Source of the DNA: Bradyrhizobium diazoefficiens
Lineage (GTDB): Bacteria > Pseudomonadota > Alphaproteobacteria > Rhizobiales > Xanthobacteraceae
Direction: 5' to 3'
Length of the DNA: 64,000 nt
Assembly: GCF_016616885.1 (NCBI RefSeq)
Contig: NZ_CP067102.1
Coordinates: forward strand, 7,096,501-7,160,500
The position numbers and the translations under genes were made by a program. Numbering within the stretch: position 1 is the first letter of the stretch; every line of letters begins with the position of its first letter. Below the pieces are notes generated by a model. That model was given only the letters and a program-made list of their open reading frames with translations, did no database searches and had not been told where the DNA came from. Shown one piece after another: positions 1 to 9,920 of this stretch.

Positions 1-23
1 GCGGGTCTGGGGCGCTGCCCGCG

Positions 24-40
24 CTGGCACACCGCTTGCT
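24..40 (+). promoter_or_regulatory. sigma-54 (-24/-12) promoter
   Basis: The sequence CTGGCAC-N5-TTGCT matches the sigma-54 consensus, with the invariant GG (26-27) and GC (38-39) exactly 10 bases apart. It lies 66 bases upstream of the monooxygenase start at 106, a normal distance for such a promoter. A sigma-54 activator gene sits in the same cluster (1836-3685), which supports a functional link. The match is seen directly; use of the promoter is inferred. Confidence 0.75.
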
Positions 41-105
41 GAAGCTATTCCTGTTCACGTCAGGGAACGCGCAGCAAGACGCGTCAACATCAGATGAGGA
101 AACCC

Positions 106-1203
106 ATGGAGATCGGCTATTTCACGATGCCTTCGCACCCGCCGGAGTGCGGCCTGAAGGAAGGAAACGACTGGGACCTGCAGGTCATGCGCTGGCTCGA
201 CGAGCTCGGCTATCAGGAGGCTTGGGTCGGCGAGCACCACACCGCGCCCTGGGAACCCAATCCCACGCCGGACCTGCTGATCGCGCAGGCCCTGATGCAG
301 ACCAAGAACATTCGCATCGGACCGGGCGGCTTCCTGCTGCCCTATCACCATCCGGCCGAGCTCGCCAACCGCGTCGCGATGCTGGACCATCTCTCCGAGG
401 GCCGGCTCAATTTCGGCGTGGCGGCGAGCGGCTTGCCGAGCGACTGGGCGATGTTCAACGTCGACGGCATGAGCGGGCAGAACCGCGACATGACCCGCGA
501 GGCGCTGGAGATCATCCTGAAGCTGTGGTCCGATCCCGCGGCCTTCACCTACAAGGGCAAGTTCTGGACGGTGACCAAGCCGGACACGATGTTCGACTTC
601 CTCAAGCCCCACATCAAGCCGCTGCAGGCCCCGCATCCGCCGATCGGCGTTGCCGGGCTGTCGAAGAACTCGGACACGCTCAAACTCGCCGGCGAGCGCG
701 GCTTCATTCCGATGAGCCTCAACCTCAACCCAGCCTATGTCGGCAGCCATTGGGATTCCGTCGAGATCGGCGCCGCCAAGACCGGGCGCAAGCCGAACCG
801 CGCCGACTGGCGTCTGGTACGTGAGGTCTTCGTCGCCGACACCGACGAGGAGGCCTGGAAGCTCTCGACCGGCGACATGATGGGCCGGATGATGAGCGAG
901 TACTTCCTGCCGCTGCTCGGCCATTTCGGCTTCAAGGACTATCTGAAGCACGCGCCCGACGTGCCCGATAGCGACGTCACCGTCGAATATTGCGCCAAGC
1001 GGAACTGGATCGTCGGCTCGCCTGCGACCGTCGCCGAGAAGATCGAGGCGATCCACGAGGAGGTCGGCGGCTTCGGCGTGCTGCTGGTGTTCGGCTTCGA
1101 CTACAAGCACAAGGCCGAGGCGTGGCACCACTCGCTCTCGCTGCTCAAGAACGAGGTGATGCCGCGCCTGAAGCATCTCGGCTCCGCGAAGAAGGCAGCT
1201 TGA
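106..1203 (+). CDS. LLM class flavin-dependent monooxygenase
   Basis: A 365-residue luciferase-like TIM-barrel monooxygenase. These enzymes use reduced flavin supplied by a partner reductase to oxygenate a small organic substrate. The N-terminus MEIGYFTMPSHPPE, the EAWVGEHHT segment and the FLLPYHHPAELANRVAMLD stretch are typical of the family. I chose ATG 106 over ATG 94 because GAGGA at 96-100 is correctly spaced from 106 and overlaps the upstream ATG. It follows a sigma-54 promoter and is followed after 57 bases by a flavin reductase, so the two probably form a two-component system. The substrate cannot be read from sequence; close families include terpene, alkane and alkanesulfonate oxygenases. 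Confidence 0.9.
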   Translation: MEIGYFTMPSHPPECGLKEGNDWDLQVMRWLDELGYQEAWVGEHHTAPWEPNPTPDLLIAQALMQTKNIRIGPGGFLLPYHHPAELANRVAMLDHLSEGRLNFGVAASGLPSDWAMFNVDGMSGQNRDMTREALEIILKLWSDPAAFTYKGKFWTVTKPDTMFDFLKPHIKPLQAPHPPIGVAGLSKNSDTLKLAGERGFIPMSLNLNPAYVGSHWDSVEIGAAKTGRKPNRADWRLVREVFVADTDEEAWKLSTGDMMGRMMSEYFLPLLGHFGFKDYLKHAPDVPDSDVTVEYCAKRNWIVGSPATVAEKIEAIHEEVGGFGVLLVFGFDYKHKAEAWHHSLSLLKNEVMPRLKHLGSAKKAA

Positions 1204-1260
1204 CCCGAGGCGGGTGCGGCGCGATTCTGCCGCACCCGCCATTATTTCGGAGATTTCCGC

Positions 1261-1830
1261 GTGACGGTCGATGCCAATCCTTTCGACGCGCAGCATTTCA
1301 AGCAGGCGATGCGCCAATGCGCCGGTGCAGTCGCGCTGGTCACGGTCGGCGCCGAGCACGGCAAGCGCACCGGACTGACGGTGACATCGGCCTGCTCGCT
1401 GTCGGACAATCCGCCCTCGCTCATCGTCTGCGTCAACCGCAACGCCAGCGCCCACGCCCGCATCCGCGAGGAAGGCGCCTTCGCGATCAATTTTTTGCAC
1501 GAGGATCACGCGCTGCTGGCGCTCACGTTCAGCGGCCAGAAGGGCGTCAATGGCGACGACCGTTTCGCGTTCGGTCAGTGGACGCGCGGCGCGACCGGCG
1601 CACCGGTACTGATGGACGCGGTCGCCTCCTTCGATTGCGTGCTGGCGCAGGAGTTCGAGACCAAGACGCACTCGATCTTCGTCGGCGAGGTGCGCTACGT
1701 CTCGCATTCCGACGGCGCCGCGCCGCTGGTCTATCTGCGCAGCAGCTTCCACGTGCCTCACGAAATCCGCGAGACCGTTTCAGTCGGCGACCTCGATTCG
1801 CGGCATCTTAGCTGGACGGATTTTTCGTAA
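1261..1830 (+). CDS. Flavin reductase family protein
   Basis: A 189-residue protein of the flavin reductase/FMN-binding split-barrel family (HpaC type). It starts with GTG preceded by GGAG. The segments GAVALVTVGAEHG, GLTVTSACSLSDNPPSLIVC and FAINFLHEDH are characteristic: this is the flavin-binding core with the conserved TVTSACSLS-type loop. Its likely job is to reduce FMN or FAD with NAD(P)H and pass it to the monooxygenase just upstream on the same strand. It converges with the sigma-54 regulator, whose stop lies only 5 bases away on the other strand. Function is from family knowledge; the pairing is inferred from position. Confidence 0.9.
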   Translation: MTVDANPFDAQHFKQAMRQCAGAVALVTVGAEHGKRTGLTVTSACSLSDNPPSLIVCVNRNASAHARIREEGAFAINFLHEDHALLALTFSGQKGVNGDDRFAFGQWTRGATGAPVLMDAVASFDCVLAQEFETKTHSIFVGEVRYVSHSDGAAPLVYLRSSFHVPHEIRETVSVGDLDSRHLSWTDFS

Positions 1831-1835
1831 GGGCG

Positions 1836-3685
1836 CTACTGCGCGGTCTCGATCTTCAGCTGCTTGATCTTGCGATACAGCGTGGCGCGGCTGAGTTTTA
1901 GCGCGCGGGCCGCCTCAGTGACTCGGCCACCGTGCTTGCGAAGAGCCTCGATGATCGTGGCGCGCTCAGCCGCTTCAAGATCCGTCTCCGCCGTCCTCCC
2001 GCCAAACGGCGGCAGGTCGAGATCGGCATCGGTGATCACACCATCCTCCGCCGTGCAGCCGGCAAGGCGCAGCACGTGGCGGAGCTGGCGCATGTTGCCG
2101 GGATAGGGATAGGCCGAGAGCAGCGCCCAGGCTTCCGGCGAGAGGCGGCAGTTCGGTGCTTCCTCGCGCGCGATCTGGCGGATGATGTCATCCCTGTCCG
2201 CGCGTTGGCGCAGGGCCGGCAGCCGCACCTCCATGCCGCGCAGGCGGAAATAGAGATCGGCGCGGAAGGCGCCCTCCTCCGCCATGCGGCCGAGATCGCG
2301 GTGGGTGGCGCTGATCAGGCGGATGTCCACCGGCACCGGCTTGAGCGCACCGAGCGGCCAGACCTCGCGATTCTCCAGCACGCGCAAGAGCCGCGTCTGC
2401 AGCGCGATCGGCATGTCGCCGATCTCATCCAAAAACAGCGTGCCGCCATCGGCCTGCACGATCAGGCCCTTCGAGCCGTCGCGTCGCGCGCCGGTGAAGG
2501 CGCCGGCCTCATAGCCGAACAGCTCGGCGTCGATCAGGCTTTCCGGCATCGCCGCGCAGTTCAGCGCGACGTAGTTGTTGCGGGCCCGGTTGCTCGCGGT
2601 GTGAATGGCGCGCGCGAACACGTCCTTGCCGACGCCGGTCTCGCCATGCAGCAGCACCGGCAGATTGTGATCGCCGATGCTCCTCAGCCGCTTCACGCTC
2701 TTGACCAGGCCCGGATCATTGCCTGCTAACCGATGCAGTGCGTCGAATCGATCGACGGACGCATCGCGGCGTAGCGCGGACGATTTTGCGCGCAGCGGCG
2801 GAGCGACATGGCTCTGGCCCAACGGACGGCCATCGGCGCGGCGCAGCTCGACGATCTCGTCTGCATGGCGCGGGTGGTCGAGCTTGATATAGCGCGACAG
2901 ATCGATACCGGATGCGATCAGGCCGTCGGTGAGACCCAGCAAGGCACGCGCCGACCGACAGGCGCGACGATGCGGCGGTCGTCGTCATAAGCGAGCAAGC
3001 CGCTGCCGCCATCGCCCGGCACGGTCGCGATCCAGGCGTTGCGGAAATAATCGCGGAAGATCGCCCCTTCCATCCGCCGCGTCGCCTCCATCGTCACCGC
3101 GAGCGCGAGCTGATGCGCGGCGCGCTCAAGGTCTTCGCGGCAGGAGGTAATGTTGATCGCGCCGGCAAGACGTCCGGCCTGGTCGAACAGCGGCGCCACG
3201 GCGCAGGAGAACATGTGCCACTGCGCACGAAAATGCTCGTCGCGATGCACCAGGATCGGCTTCTGCTCCGCGAGGCAGGTACCCAGGCCGTTGGTGCCCT
3301 CAAAGGTCTCGGCGAAGTTGGAACCGGTATAGATTTTCCAGTCCAGAAACATCCGCGCGTCAGCCTCGCCGGGCAGACGGCTGAACAGCATGGTCGCGTT
3401 CGCGTCAGCGAGATTGACGCAATAGCCGGCGTCGCGCAGCACGCGCGCGAGATCGTCGAGCTCGGGCGTGAGCAGCCGGATGGTCTCTTCCATCGGTTCG
3501 GCGACGTGACGGACTTCGGCTTCAGTGAGCGTCTGCGGCGGGCCCTGTCGGGCCGGATCGAGCTTGTGGCTGATCAGGCAGCGCCGCCAGGATGTCGCGA
3601 TCCGCGACTCCGCATCGACGTCGGCCACATGGTTGGCGACGGACAAGACACGGGCGACATGGTTCGAGGCCGAAAGGCTGGCCAT
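1836..3685 (-). pseudogene. AcoR-like sigma-54 transcriptional activator, frameshifted
   Basis: The gene encodes an enhancer-binding protein in two overlapping frames. The upstream part (3685 to about 2966) has a GAF-type sensor region, with NGLGTCLAEQKPILVHRDEH as in AcoR. The downstream part (from about 2965) has the AAA+ domain with Walker A GETGVGKD, the sigma-54 contact loop GAFTGA and Walker B GGTLFLDEIGDM, ending in a Fis helix-turn-helix (GGRVTEAARALKLSRATLYR). Restoring one G near 2966 joins ...DDRRIV directly to ...RSARALLGLTDG, giving a protein of normal family length. The start at ATG 3685 is preceded by GGAG. It is the natural candidate to drive the promoter at 24-40. It could be a real pseudogene or a sequencing slip. 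Confidence 0.85.
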
Positions 3686-3783
3686 CGCGGACGTCTCCAC
3701 CCTGTATTATTGTGCAAAGTCTGGCACCACAGGCGGGGATGTCAATCGGGAACCAGAAACGGTGGGGCGCACCTCCCTCCGTG

Positions 3784-3886
3784 GTCATTCCGGGGGCGAT
3801 GCGAAGCATCGAACTATGGTGCGCAATTGCGCACCAGAGAATCTCGAGATTCCGGGGTTCGGCTCTTCGAGCCGCCCCGGAATGAC
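3784..3886. repeat. Composite palindromic intergenic repeat
   Basis: A 103-bp element bounded by the 12-base inverted repeat GTCATTCCGGGG / CCCCGGAATGAC. It contains three nested palindromes: CGATGC-GAA-GCATCG (3797-3811), the perfect 18-base palindrome GGTGCGCAATTGCGCACC (3818-3835) and GGCTC-TTC-GAGCC (3861-3873). It sits between two genes transcribed in the same direction, the carboxylase upstream and the regulator's 5' end. Its structure matches short dispersed palindromic elements common between Bradyrhizobium and Rhodopseudomonas genes. The structure is read directly; dispersal is from general knowledge. Confidence 0.8.
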
Positions 3887-3919
3887 GGGGAGTGAGCAAT
3901 TAAGATTGCTGCACCGCGC

Positions 3920-6900
3920 TCACCAGGTGTCGATACAGGGCCGCTTCTTCCCCGTCCGCACCGGCGGCTTCGGCACCGAGCGCAAGCCCGCCATGATCCA
4001 CCGCCGCGTTTCCGCGGGGTCGATGACGTTGTCGATCTCGAACACCGAGGCGATCGAGACCGCCTTGCCGTTGGCGTAGAGCTCGGCGACCTTGTTGCGA
4101 TAATAGGTCTCGCGCTCCTCGGGGTCGGCGATCGCCTCCATCTCCTTGCGGAAGCCGAGGCGGACGTAGCCTTCGAGACCCATGCCGCCGAACTCGCCGG
4201 TCGGCCACGCCGCAGTGAAGAACGAGGCGTGGAAACCGCCGCCGATCATCGACTGCGCGCCAAGGCCATAGCCCTTGCGCAGCACGATGCCGAACAGCGG
4301 CACGGTGAGGCTCGCGCCGGTGACGAACATGCGCGAGACGTGGCGCACGATCGCGGTCTTCTCGGCTTCCGGGCCGACCATGAAACCAGGCGTGTCGCAG
4401 AGCGAGACGATCGGCAGATCGAAGGCATCGCAGAGCTGGAGGAAACGCGCGGCCTTGTCGCCGGCGTCGGCATCGATTGCGCCACCGAGATGGCGCGGGT
4501 TGTTGGCGATCAGGCCGAACGGTTTGCCTTCGATCCGGATCAGCGCGGTGATCATGCCGACGCCGTAGTCCCGACGGAGCTCCAGCACGGAATCCTTGTC
4601 CGCGACGAGATCGATCACGCTGCGGATGTCGTAGACACGCAGGCGGTTCTCGGGGATGGCGCGGCGAACCAGGCGCTGGTCGGCCGCCTGCCAATCCGTT
4701 ACTGCGCCCTGGAAATAGGACAGGTATTTTTGCGCGACGGATGTCGCCTCCTCTTCGTCCTCAACCACGATGTCGATGACGCCGTTCGGCGACTGAAACG
4801 TAACAGGGCCTACCTCGGCCGGGTGATAGACGCCGAGCCCACCGCCCTCGATCATCGCAGGGCCGCCCATGCCGATCGACGCATTCTTAGTGGCGATGAT
4901 CACGTCGCAGCAGCCGAGCATTGCCGCGTTGCCGGCGAAGCAATAGCCGGAGACGACGCCAATCACCGGCACGAGGCCTGAGAGTTTTGCGAACTGCACG
5001 AAGGATGGGCCGTCGAGTCCGGTCATGCCGAGCCGGTCGGTGTCGCCCGGACGGCCGCCGCCGCCTTCGGCGTAAAACACCAGCGGCACGCGCCAGTCTT
5101 CCGCCAAGGTCAGCATGCGGTCGATCTTCTTGTGGTTCATGTGACCCTGCGTGCCCGCGAGCACGGTATAGTCATAGGCTACGATGATGCAGCGCGCGGC
5201 TTCGCCGCCGAACTTTTCGGCGTTGACGGTGGCAACGCCCATCACGAGGCCGTCAGCCGGGGTGTTGCTGATGAGATCGTCGAGCTTGCGCCGGCGCCGC
5301 TGGGCGGCAATGGCGAGGCTGCCATATTCCATGAACGAGCCGTCGTCGACGAGCTGGGCGACGTTCTCGCGCGCGGTACGCTGATTGGTGTTGCGGCGGC
5401 GCTGGACCGAGGCCGGGCGGTTTGCGTCGAGCGTATTGGCCTGGCGCGCGATCAGCTCGGCCAGGTCGGGACGGACGTGGTCGAGGTCGATATCGGCCTC
5501 AGCCGCCGCGCTGTCGGCGGCAACGTCGAGCGGCTCGAGATACAGGATCGGCTCGCCATGCAGCAGCGTGACGCCGTCGCCGGCGACGAGCTTTGTCACT
5601 CGCCCGCCCTGCTCGGCCATGACCAGATGCTCCATCTTCATGGACTCGATCACGGCGAGCTGCTGGCCCGGCCGCACGATTTCGCCTTCCTTCACCTGAA
5701 CGGTGACGATGGTGCCTTGCAGGGGCGCAGCGACCATCACTGTGCCTTCAGGCACGATCTGCGCGATGTGGGCCTCGGCGGCGTGCACACCGCTTCGCTC
5801 GGCTGCGGCAAAATAGAGCGGCTTGGCCGCGCCATCGGCCGCCTCGACCAGCTTTGCGATGTTGCGATCGATGAAATCGGTCGCGATACGATTGGTCCTG
5901 AAATCCGGGTGCGCCAGCACCGCCTGGAGGAAGGCGATGTTGGTGACGACGCCGTCAATCCGGAACTCGCGCAAGGCGCGCGCGGCTTTTGCCACGACGT
6001 CGTGCCAAGCTTCACCCGGCGTATGCACGATGACCTTGGCGAGCAGCGAGTCGAAGGCCGCGCTGGTCTTGTAGCCGGCATAGCCAAAGCTATCGACGCG
6101 GACGCCAGGCCCTGACGGCGGCTCGAACACGGCGAGCACGCCGCCAGTCGGATGCGTCGCGCCGGTCTCGTCCAGCGTCTCCATATTGACGCGGAGCTGC
6201 ATGGCATAGCCGCGCGGCTTCGGGATTGCGCCCTGCGCCAGACCGAGCGAGGCCAATGTGCTGCCTGCAGCAATTGCAAGCTGGGCGCGGACGAGGTCGA
6301 GGCCGAGCACCTCCTCCGTCACGGTGTGCTCGACCTGGAGCCGCGGATTGGCCTCGATGAAGGCAAAGCTGTCTTCGGCGGTGCCGTCGACCAGGAATTC
6401 GAAGGTACCGAGGTTGTCGTAGGACGCCGCCGCCGCGAGCTGCCTGGCGGCCTCGATGATACGACCGCGCAAGCCGTCGCCGAGCGAGGGGCTCGGCGCC
6501 ACCTCGATCAGCTTCTGGTGCCGGCGCTGGATGGTGCATTCGCGCTCCCAGAGATGAGAGATCGCGCCGTGGCGATCGCCGATGATCTGCACCTCGATAT
6601 GACGGGCTTGCCGGATCAGCCGCTCAGCATAGACGCCATCGAAGCCGAACGCCGCCTTGGCCTCGGACTGGCAGCGGGCATAGGCTTCCGCGAGATCGGC
6701 GGCGTTCTCGACAACACGCATGCCGCGGCCGCCGCCGCCGGCCATCGCCTTGATCACGATCGCCGCATCGCTGCCGAGCGAGGTGAAGAACGCTGTGATC
6801 TCGTCGAGCGACGACGGCCCGCTGGTGCCGGCAATGATCGCCACGCCGCAGCGCTTTGCCAGTTGCCGTGCCGCGACCTTGTCGCCGAACAGTTCGAGTG

Positions 6901-7225
6901 CTGCCGGCTTGGGTCCGACAAAGACAATGCCTGCGTCCGCGCAGGCTTTCGCGAATGCCGCGTTCTCACTGAGGAAGCCATAACCGGGATGCACGGCATC
7001 GCAGCCGGCGCTCTTCGCCGCCTTCATCACGGCCTCGATGTCGAGATAGGCCCGCGCGCCGCGGCCGGGGATTTCGACGGCGTCATCGGCCACACGCACA
7101 TGTAGCGACAACGCGTCATCGGCCGGGTGGATCGCGACCGTGGCAATGCCGGCGTCCGCCGCCGCGCGAGCGATGCGGATGGCAATCTCACCACGATTGG
7201 CGATCAGGAGCTTCTTGAACGACAT
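3920..7225 (-). CDS. Single-chain biotin-dependent acyl-CoA carboxylase
   Basis: A 1101-residue multidomain enzyme that carboxylates an acyl-CoA at the expense of ATP and bicarbonate. Residues 1-460 are biotin carboxylase (LLIANRGEIAIRI at 6-18, ATP-grasp glycine loop MAGGGGRGM at 161-169, EANPRLQVEHTVTE at 291-304). Residues about 490-565 are the biotin carrier domain with the biotinylated lysine K530 in ESMKMEH. From about 600 to the end is a fused carboxyltransferase pair (RTARENVAQLVDDGSF; GLGAQSMIGGG near the C-terminus). This domain order and size match single-chain long-chain-acyl-CoA carboxylases rather than two-subunit enzymes. Neighbouring flavoenzymes suggest a role in breaking down branched or terpenoid acyl chains, but the substrate is inferred. 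Confidence 0.92.
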   Translation of the reverse strand: MSFKKLLIANRGEIAIRIARAAADAGIATVAIHPADDALSLHVRVADDAVEIPGRGARAYLDIEAVMKAAKSAGCDAVHPGYGFLSENAAFAKACADAGIVFVGPKPAALELFGDKVAARQLAKRCGVAIIAGTSGPSSLDEITAFFTSLGSDAAIVIKAMAGGGGRGMRVVENAADLAEAYARCQSEAKAAFGFDGVYAERLIRQARHIEVQIIGDRHGAISHLWERECTIQRRHQKLIEVAPSPSLGDGLRGRIIEAARQLAAAASYDNLGTFEFLVDGTAEDSFAFIEANPRLQVEHTVTEEVLGLDLVRAQLAIAAGSTLASLGLAQGAIPKPRGYAMQLRVNMETLDETGATHPTGGVLAVFEPPSGPGVRVDSFGYAGYKTSAAFDSLLAKVIVHTPGEAWHDVVAKAARALREFRIDGVVTNIAFLQAVLAHPDFRTNRIATDFIDRNIAKLVEAADGAAKPLYFAAAERSGVHAAEAHIAQIVPEGTVMVAAPLQGTIVTVQVKEGEIVRPGQQLAVIESMKMEHLVMAEQGGRVTKLVAGDGVTLLHGEPILYLEPLDVAADSAAAEADIDLDHVRPDLAELIARQANTLDANRPASVQRRRNTNQRTARENVAQLVDDGSFMEYGSLAIAAQRRRRKLDDLISNTPADGLVMGVATVNAEKFGGEAARCIIVAYDYTVLAGTQGHMNHKKIDRMLTLAEDWRVPLVFYAEGGGGRPGDTDRLGMTGLDGPSFVQFAKLSGLVPVIGVVSGYCFAGNAAMLGCCDVIIATKNASIGMGGPAMIEGGGLGVYHPAEVGPVTFQSPNGVIDIVVEDEEEATSVAQKYLSYFQGAVTDWQAADQRLVRRAIPENRLRVYDIRSVIDLVADKDSVLELRRDYGVGMITALIRIEGKPFGLIANNPRHLGGAIDADAGDKAARFLQLCDAFDLPIVSLCDTPGFMVGPEAEKTAIVRHVSRMFVTGASLTVPLFGIVLRKGYGLGAQSMIGGGFHASFFTAAWPTGEFGGMGLEGYVRLGFRKEMEAIADPEERETYYRNKVAELYANGKAVSIASVFEIDNVIDPAETRRWIMAGLRSVPKPPVRTGKKRPCIDTW

Positions 7226-7420
7226 GCAGCTGTCTCCATGCCCGCGCGGCCAGGCGCGGGTCGGCAGGTTCGATCGTCCTGCTTCTTCACTTTAGCCGCA
7301 GCCGTCAAGGGTGGGGAAGCCGGTCGCGATGACCGGTCCCGCGGGCCGGAATATCAGTTGCCAACGCGCGCCGTGACGAGGCGAATAATCCGCACCACGG
7401 CAGACGTCGTCAGCGCAGCA

Positions 7421-9103
7421 TCAGGCCGCCCGCACACCCGCAACGAAGGCGCTGACCTCGTTCTCCAGCGATTGCAGCTTCTCGGTCAGGCGTCCGCTCG
7501 ATTGCAGCACGAGGCCCGCGGCCTGGCCGGTCTCCGCCGTCGCATCGGTGACGCCGGAGATGTTCTGCGAGACCTGGTCTGTGCCGGAGGCCGCCTCCTG
7601 CACGCTGTGCGCTATGGCCTGCGTCGCGGCGCCCTGCTCTTCGACCGCGGCCGCGATCGACGAGGAGATCTCGTTGACCTCCATGATGGTGGCGCGGATG
7701 CTCTCGATGTTGCCGACCACCTGGTTGGTCTCGGCCTGGATCGCGCTGATCTGCGCGCCGATCTCGTCGGTCGCCTTCGCAGTCTGGCTCGCCAGCGATT
7801 TCACCTCGCTCGCAACCACGGCAAATCCCTTGCCGGCCTCACCGGCGCGCGCGGCTTCGATCGTCGCGTTGAGCGCGAGCAGATTGGTCTGCGAGGCGAT
7901 CTGGTTGATGAGGTCGATGACCTCGCCGATCTTATGAGCGGCCGCGGCCAGACCCTGCACGGTGTCATTGGTGCGCTGACCGTCGGCGGCCGCCTTGTCC
8001 GCGACCGACGCGGCCTGCGCGACGCGCTGGCTGATCTCGGTGATCGAGGCCGACAGCTGGCCGGCGGCGGAGGCCACCGTCTGCACATTGCTCGAGGCTT
8101 GCTGGCACGCGGTCGCGACGAAGCTCGCGCGATCGGTCGCTTTGTTGGCGGTCTCCGACATGCTCTGGGCTGCCTGTTGCATCGCCCGCGCCTCGTTGAA
8201 GACGTCGCGGACCACGGCCTGGACGCTCGCCTCGAACCTGCCGGCGAGATCGGTCATGGTCTTGCGCTTCTCACCGTCGGCCCGCTGCTTGGTTTCCTGC
8301 TGCTCGGCATGCATCCGGGCGACCGCCGATGCATTGTCCTTGAACACGGCAAGCGCCTTGGCGAGCCCGCCGACCTCGTCGGCGCGGTTGGTGTAAGGCA
8401 CCTCGAACGCGCTGTCGCCGGCGGCGAGGCGCTCGGTCAGGCCGGTGATTTTCGCGAGCGGCCGGGTCACGCTGCGGCCGATCACGAAGGAGGCGCCGAG
8501 CACGAGCACGAACACCACGAGGCACACCAGGCCGAACGTCATCGCATCCTGTCGGAAGACGGCGTCGACGTCGTCGAGATAGATGCCGGTGCCGATGATC
8601 CAGCCCCAGGGCGCAAAGCCCTTCACATAGGAAATCTTGGCAACGGGCTGCTCGAAGCCGGGCTTGGGCCAGAGGTAGCTGTAGAAGCCCGCACCCTGTT
8701 TCCTGACAACGTCAACGAAGCCGACGAACAGCGCGTTGCCGGAAGGGTCCTTCATCCCGGCGAGATCCTTGCCGTCCAGCTCGGGCTTGATCGGATGCAT
8801 GATCATCCTGGGGGTCATGTCGTTGAGCCAGAAATACTCGACCTTGTCGTAGCGGAGGCTCTTGATCTCGGCCATTGCGCCGGCCTGCGCCTGCTCGCGC
8901 GAGAGTTTTCCCTCGCTCTCGAGCTTCTGGTAATGCGCGAGAATGCCGTAGCCGACATCGACCATGTGCTGTGTCTTGGCCTGGCGGTCGGCGATCATCT
9001 GGCTGCGCAGGGTCGACAGCGCGATCGGTGCCAGCGTGATCATGCCGAGAAGGCTGATGCCGACAATGAGGACCAGCTTGAAACTGATGCGGGAGAAAAT
9101 CAT
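7421..9103 (-). CDS. Methyl-accepting chemotaxis protein with Cache sensor
   Basis: A 560-residue transmembrane chemoreceptor. A first membrane segment (about 9-31) is followed by a periplasmic single-Cache domain (about 35-185; [15 protein letters not shown] and [14 protein letters not shown] are typical sCache_2 signatures). A second membrane helix (188-209), a HAMP domain (210-262) and a cytoplasmic signalling domain follow, with the conserved hairpin tip ([20 protein letters not shown]). It should pass ligand binding to CheA/CheW and bias flagellar rotation. sCache_2 domains often bind small organic acids, but the ligand here is unknown. It lies alone, co-directional with the carboxylase but separated from it by about 195 bases. 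Confidence 0.93.
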   Translation of the reverse strand: MIFSRISFKLVLIVGISLLGMITLAPIALSTLRSQMIADRQAKTQHMVDVGYGILAHYQKLESEGKLSREQAQAGAMAEIKSLRYDKVEYFWLNDMTPRMIMHPIKPELDGKDLAGMKDPSGNALFVGFVDVVRKQGAGFYSYLWPKPGFEQPVAKISYVKGFAPWGWIIGTGIYLDDVDAVFRQDAMTFGLVCLVVFVLVLGASFVIGRSVTRPLAKITGLTERLAAGDSAFEVPYTNRADEVGGLAKALAVFKDNASAVARMHAEQQETKQRADGEKRKTMTDLAGRFEASVQAVVRDVFNEARAMQQAAQSMSETANKATDRASFVATACQQASSNVQTVASAAGQLSASITEISQRVAQAASVADKAAADGQRTNDTVQGLAAAAHKIGEVIDLINQIASQTNLLALNATIEAARAGEAGKGFAVVASEVKSLASQTAKATDEIGAQISAIQAETNQVVGNIESIRATIMEVNEISSSIAAAVEEQGAATQAIAHSVQEAASGTDQVSQNISGVTDATAETGQAAGLVLQSSGRLTEKLQSLENEVSAFVAGVRAA

Positions 9104-9408
9104 CGGTGCTCACAAGAATTGGCGGGGCTGATATGCCATTTTAACCCGCTCGCCTTAGCAAAGCCTTAAGCATTCGGGTTCCCGAATTTGGCGTCCATCG
9201 GCAGCGAAGGCGTCTGGCGGTGCTGCCGGATGTCTTCAAGAGCGGCGACGATATCGCCGCCCGGTTCGTGTGAGCGAACCTTAGAATTCGTCGACATTGG
9301 CGCGGTCTCCAAATCTAGAAGACCTCGATATCGGCCCGCTCAACGTTGACTTACCGGCGGCTGTGGCGGAACGATCGGCGCAGATACTTTGCACCGGCCG
9401 GAAGCTCA
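9104..9408. other. Intergenic region, no gene seen
   Basis: About 300 bases between the divergent chemoreceptor and the small gene starting at 9409. It should hold promoters for both. I see no RNA gene, repeat or convincing sigma-70 or sigma-54 motif. Confidence 0.5.
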
Positions 9409-9909
9409 ATGCATCAATCGACATCAGTGAAGTCACTCGACCTTCCCGCGCTATGCGCAGCCGAGCGGCTCTTCATCTGGGGATTCCGCGCGAAGGCGCG
9501 AAGCGGGACCGCCGTTCCGACGGCGACCGACATCCAGCAGGTCTACGACCATTTTCGCGTCGGCGACGCCGTGCCGTCGCTGGAGGCCATCATCGAGATC
9601 TTTGCGTGCACGGCGCATACGGCCATCGAAGTTCATTGCCCCACTTGCCCGAAGATGTCGGAGAGCGAGCACGGAATTTTGCACGCGATCGCAGCGGCGC
9701 AGGAGGAGCGCATCGATATCGCGCGCGAGCAGTTCGAGAGCTGGCTGCCTCCAGTCGGCGCGGATTGGGCGCTCGCGCCGGTCAGAGGACTTGCGACGAT
9801 CTTCCGCATGGCCGGTCTCATCCTGCCGGATCGACACATCAGGCCTTCCAACGTTGAACGGACGATGGTGATGAAGAGCTGGTTCGTCGGAAGCCTCACA
9901 TTGCACTGA
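9409..9909 (+). CDS. Hypothetical protein with Cys motif
   Basis: A 166-residue soluble protein of no function known to me. I placed the start at ATG 9409 (MHQSTSVKSLDLPAL) because GGAAG lies 5 bases upstream; the frame is open further upstream, but the extra residues look non-coding. A central CPTCPKMSESEHGILHAI segment has a C-x2-C pair followed by a predicted amphipathic helix. The stop is 11 bases before the next gene, so the two are probably co-transcribed. That gene carries a comparable Cys motif followed by a similar helix. Confidence 0.7.
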   Translation: MHQSTSVKSLDLPALCAAERLFIWGFRAKARSGTAVPTATDIQQVYDHFRVGDAVPSLEAIIEIFACTAHTAIEVHCPTCPKMSESEHGILHAIAAAQEERIDIAREQFESWLPPVGADWALAPVRGLATIFRMAGLILPDRHIRPSNVERTMVMKSWFVGSLTLH

Positions 9910-9920
9910 CGAGATCGTTC

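Noticed and set aside
55..1761. A 568-codon minus-strand frame opposite the monooxygenase and flavin reductase
   Set aside because: Shadow of two well-recognised genes; Arg/Ala/His-rich with no domains.
2918..3012. Programmed frameshifting as an explanation for the split sigma-54 activator
   Set aside because: No slippery heptamer or downstream structure is evident, and the family is normally a single frame; a mutation or sequencing slip is simpler.
5132..7105. Long plus-strand frames opposite the acyl-CoA carboxylase
   Set aside because: Antisense shadows of an intact multidomain enzyme.
7320..7336. Hairpin CCGGTC-GCGAT-GACCGG downstream of the chemoreceptor
   Set aside because: Six-base stem without a T-run; too weak to call a terminator in GC-rich DNA.
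7127..9169. A 680-codon open frame on the plus strand opposite the chemoreceptor
   Set aside because: It is antisense to a clear MCP gene and reflects GC-rich codon bias; its translation has no family motifs.
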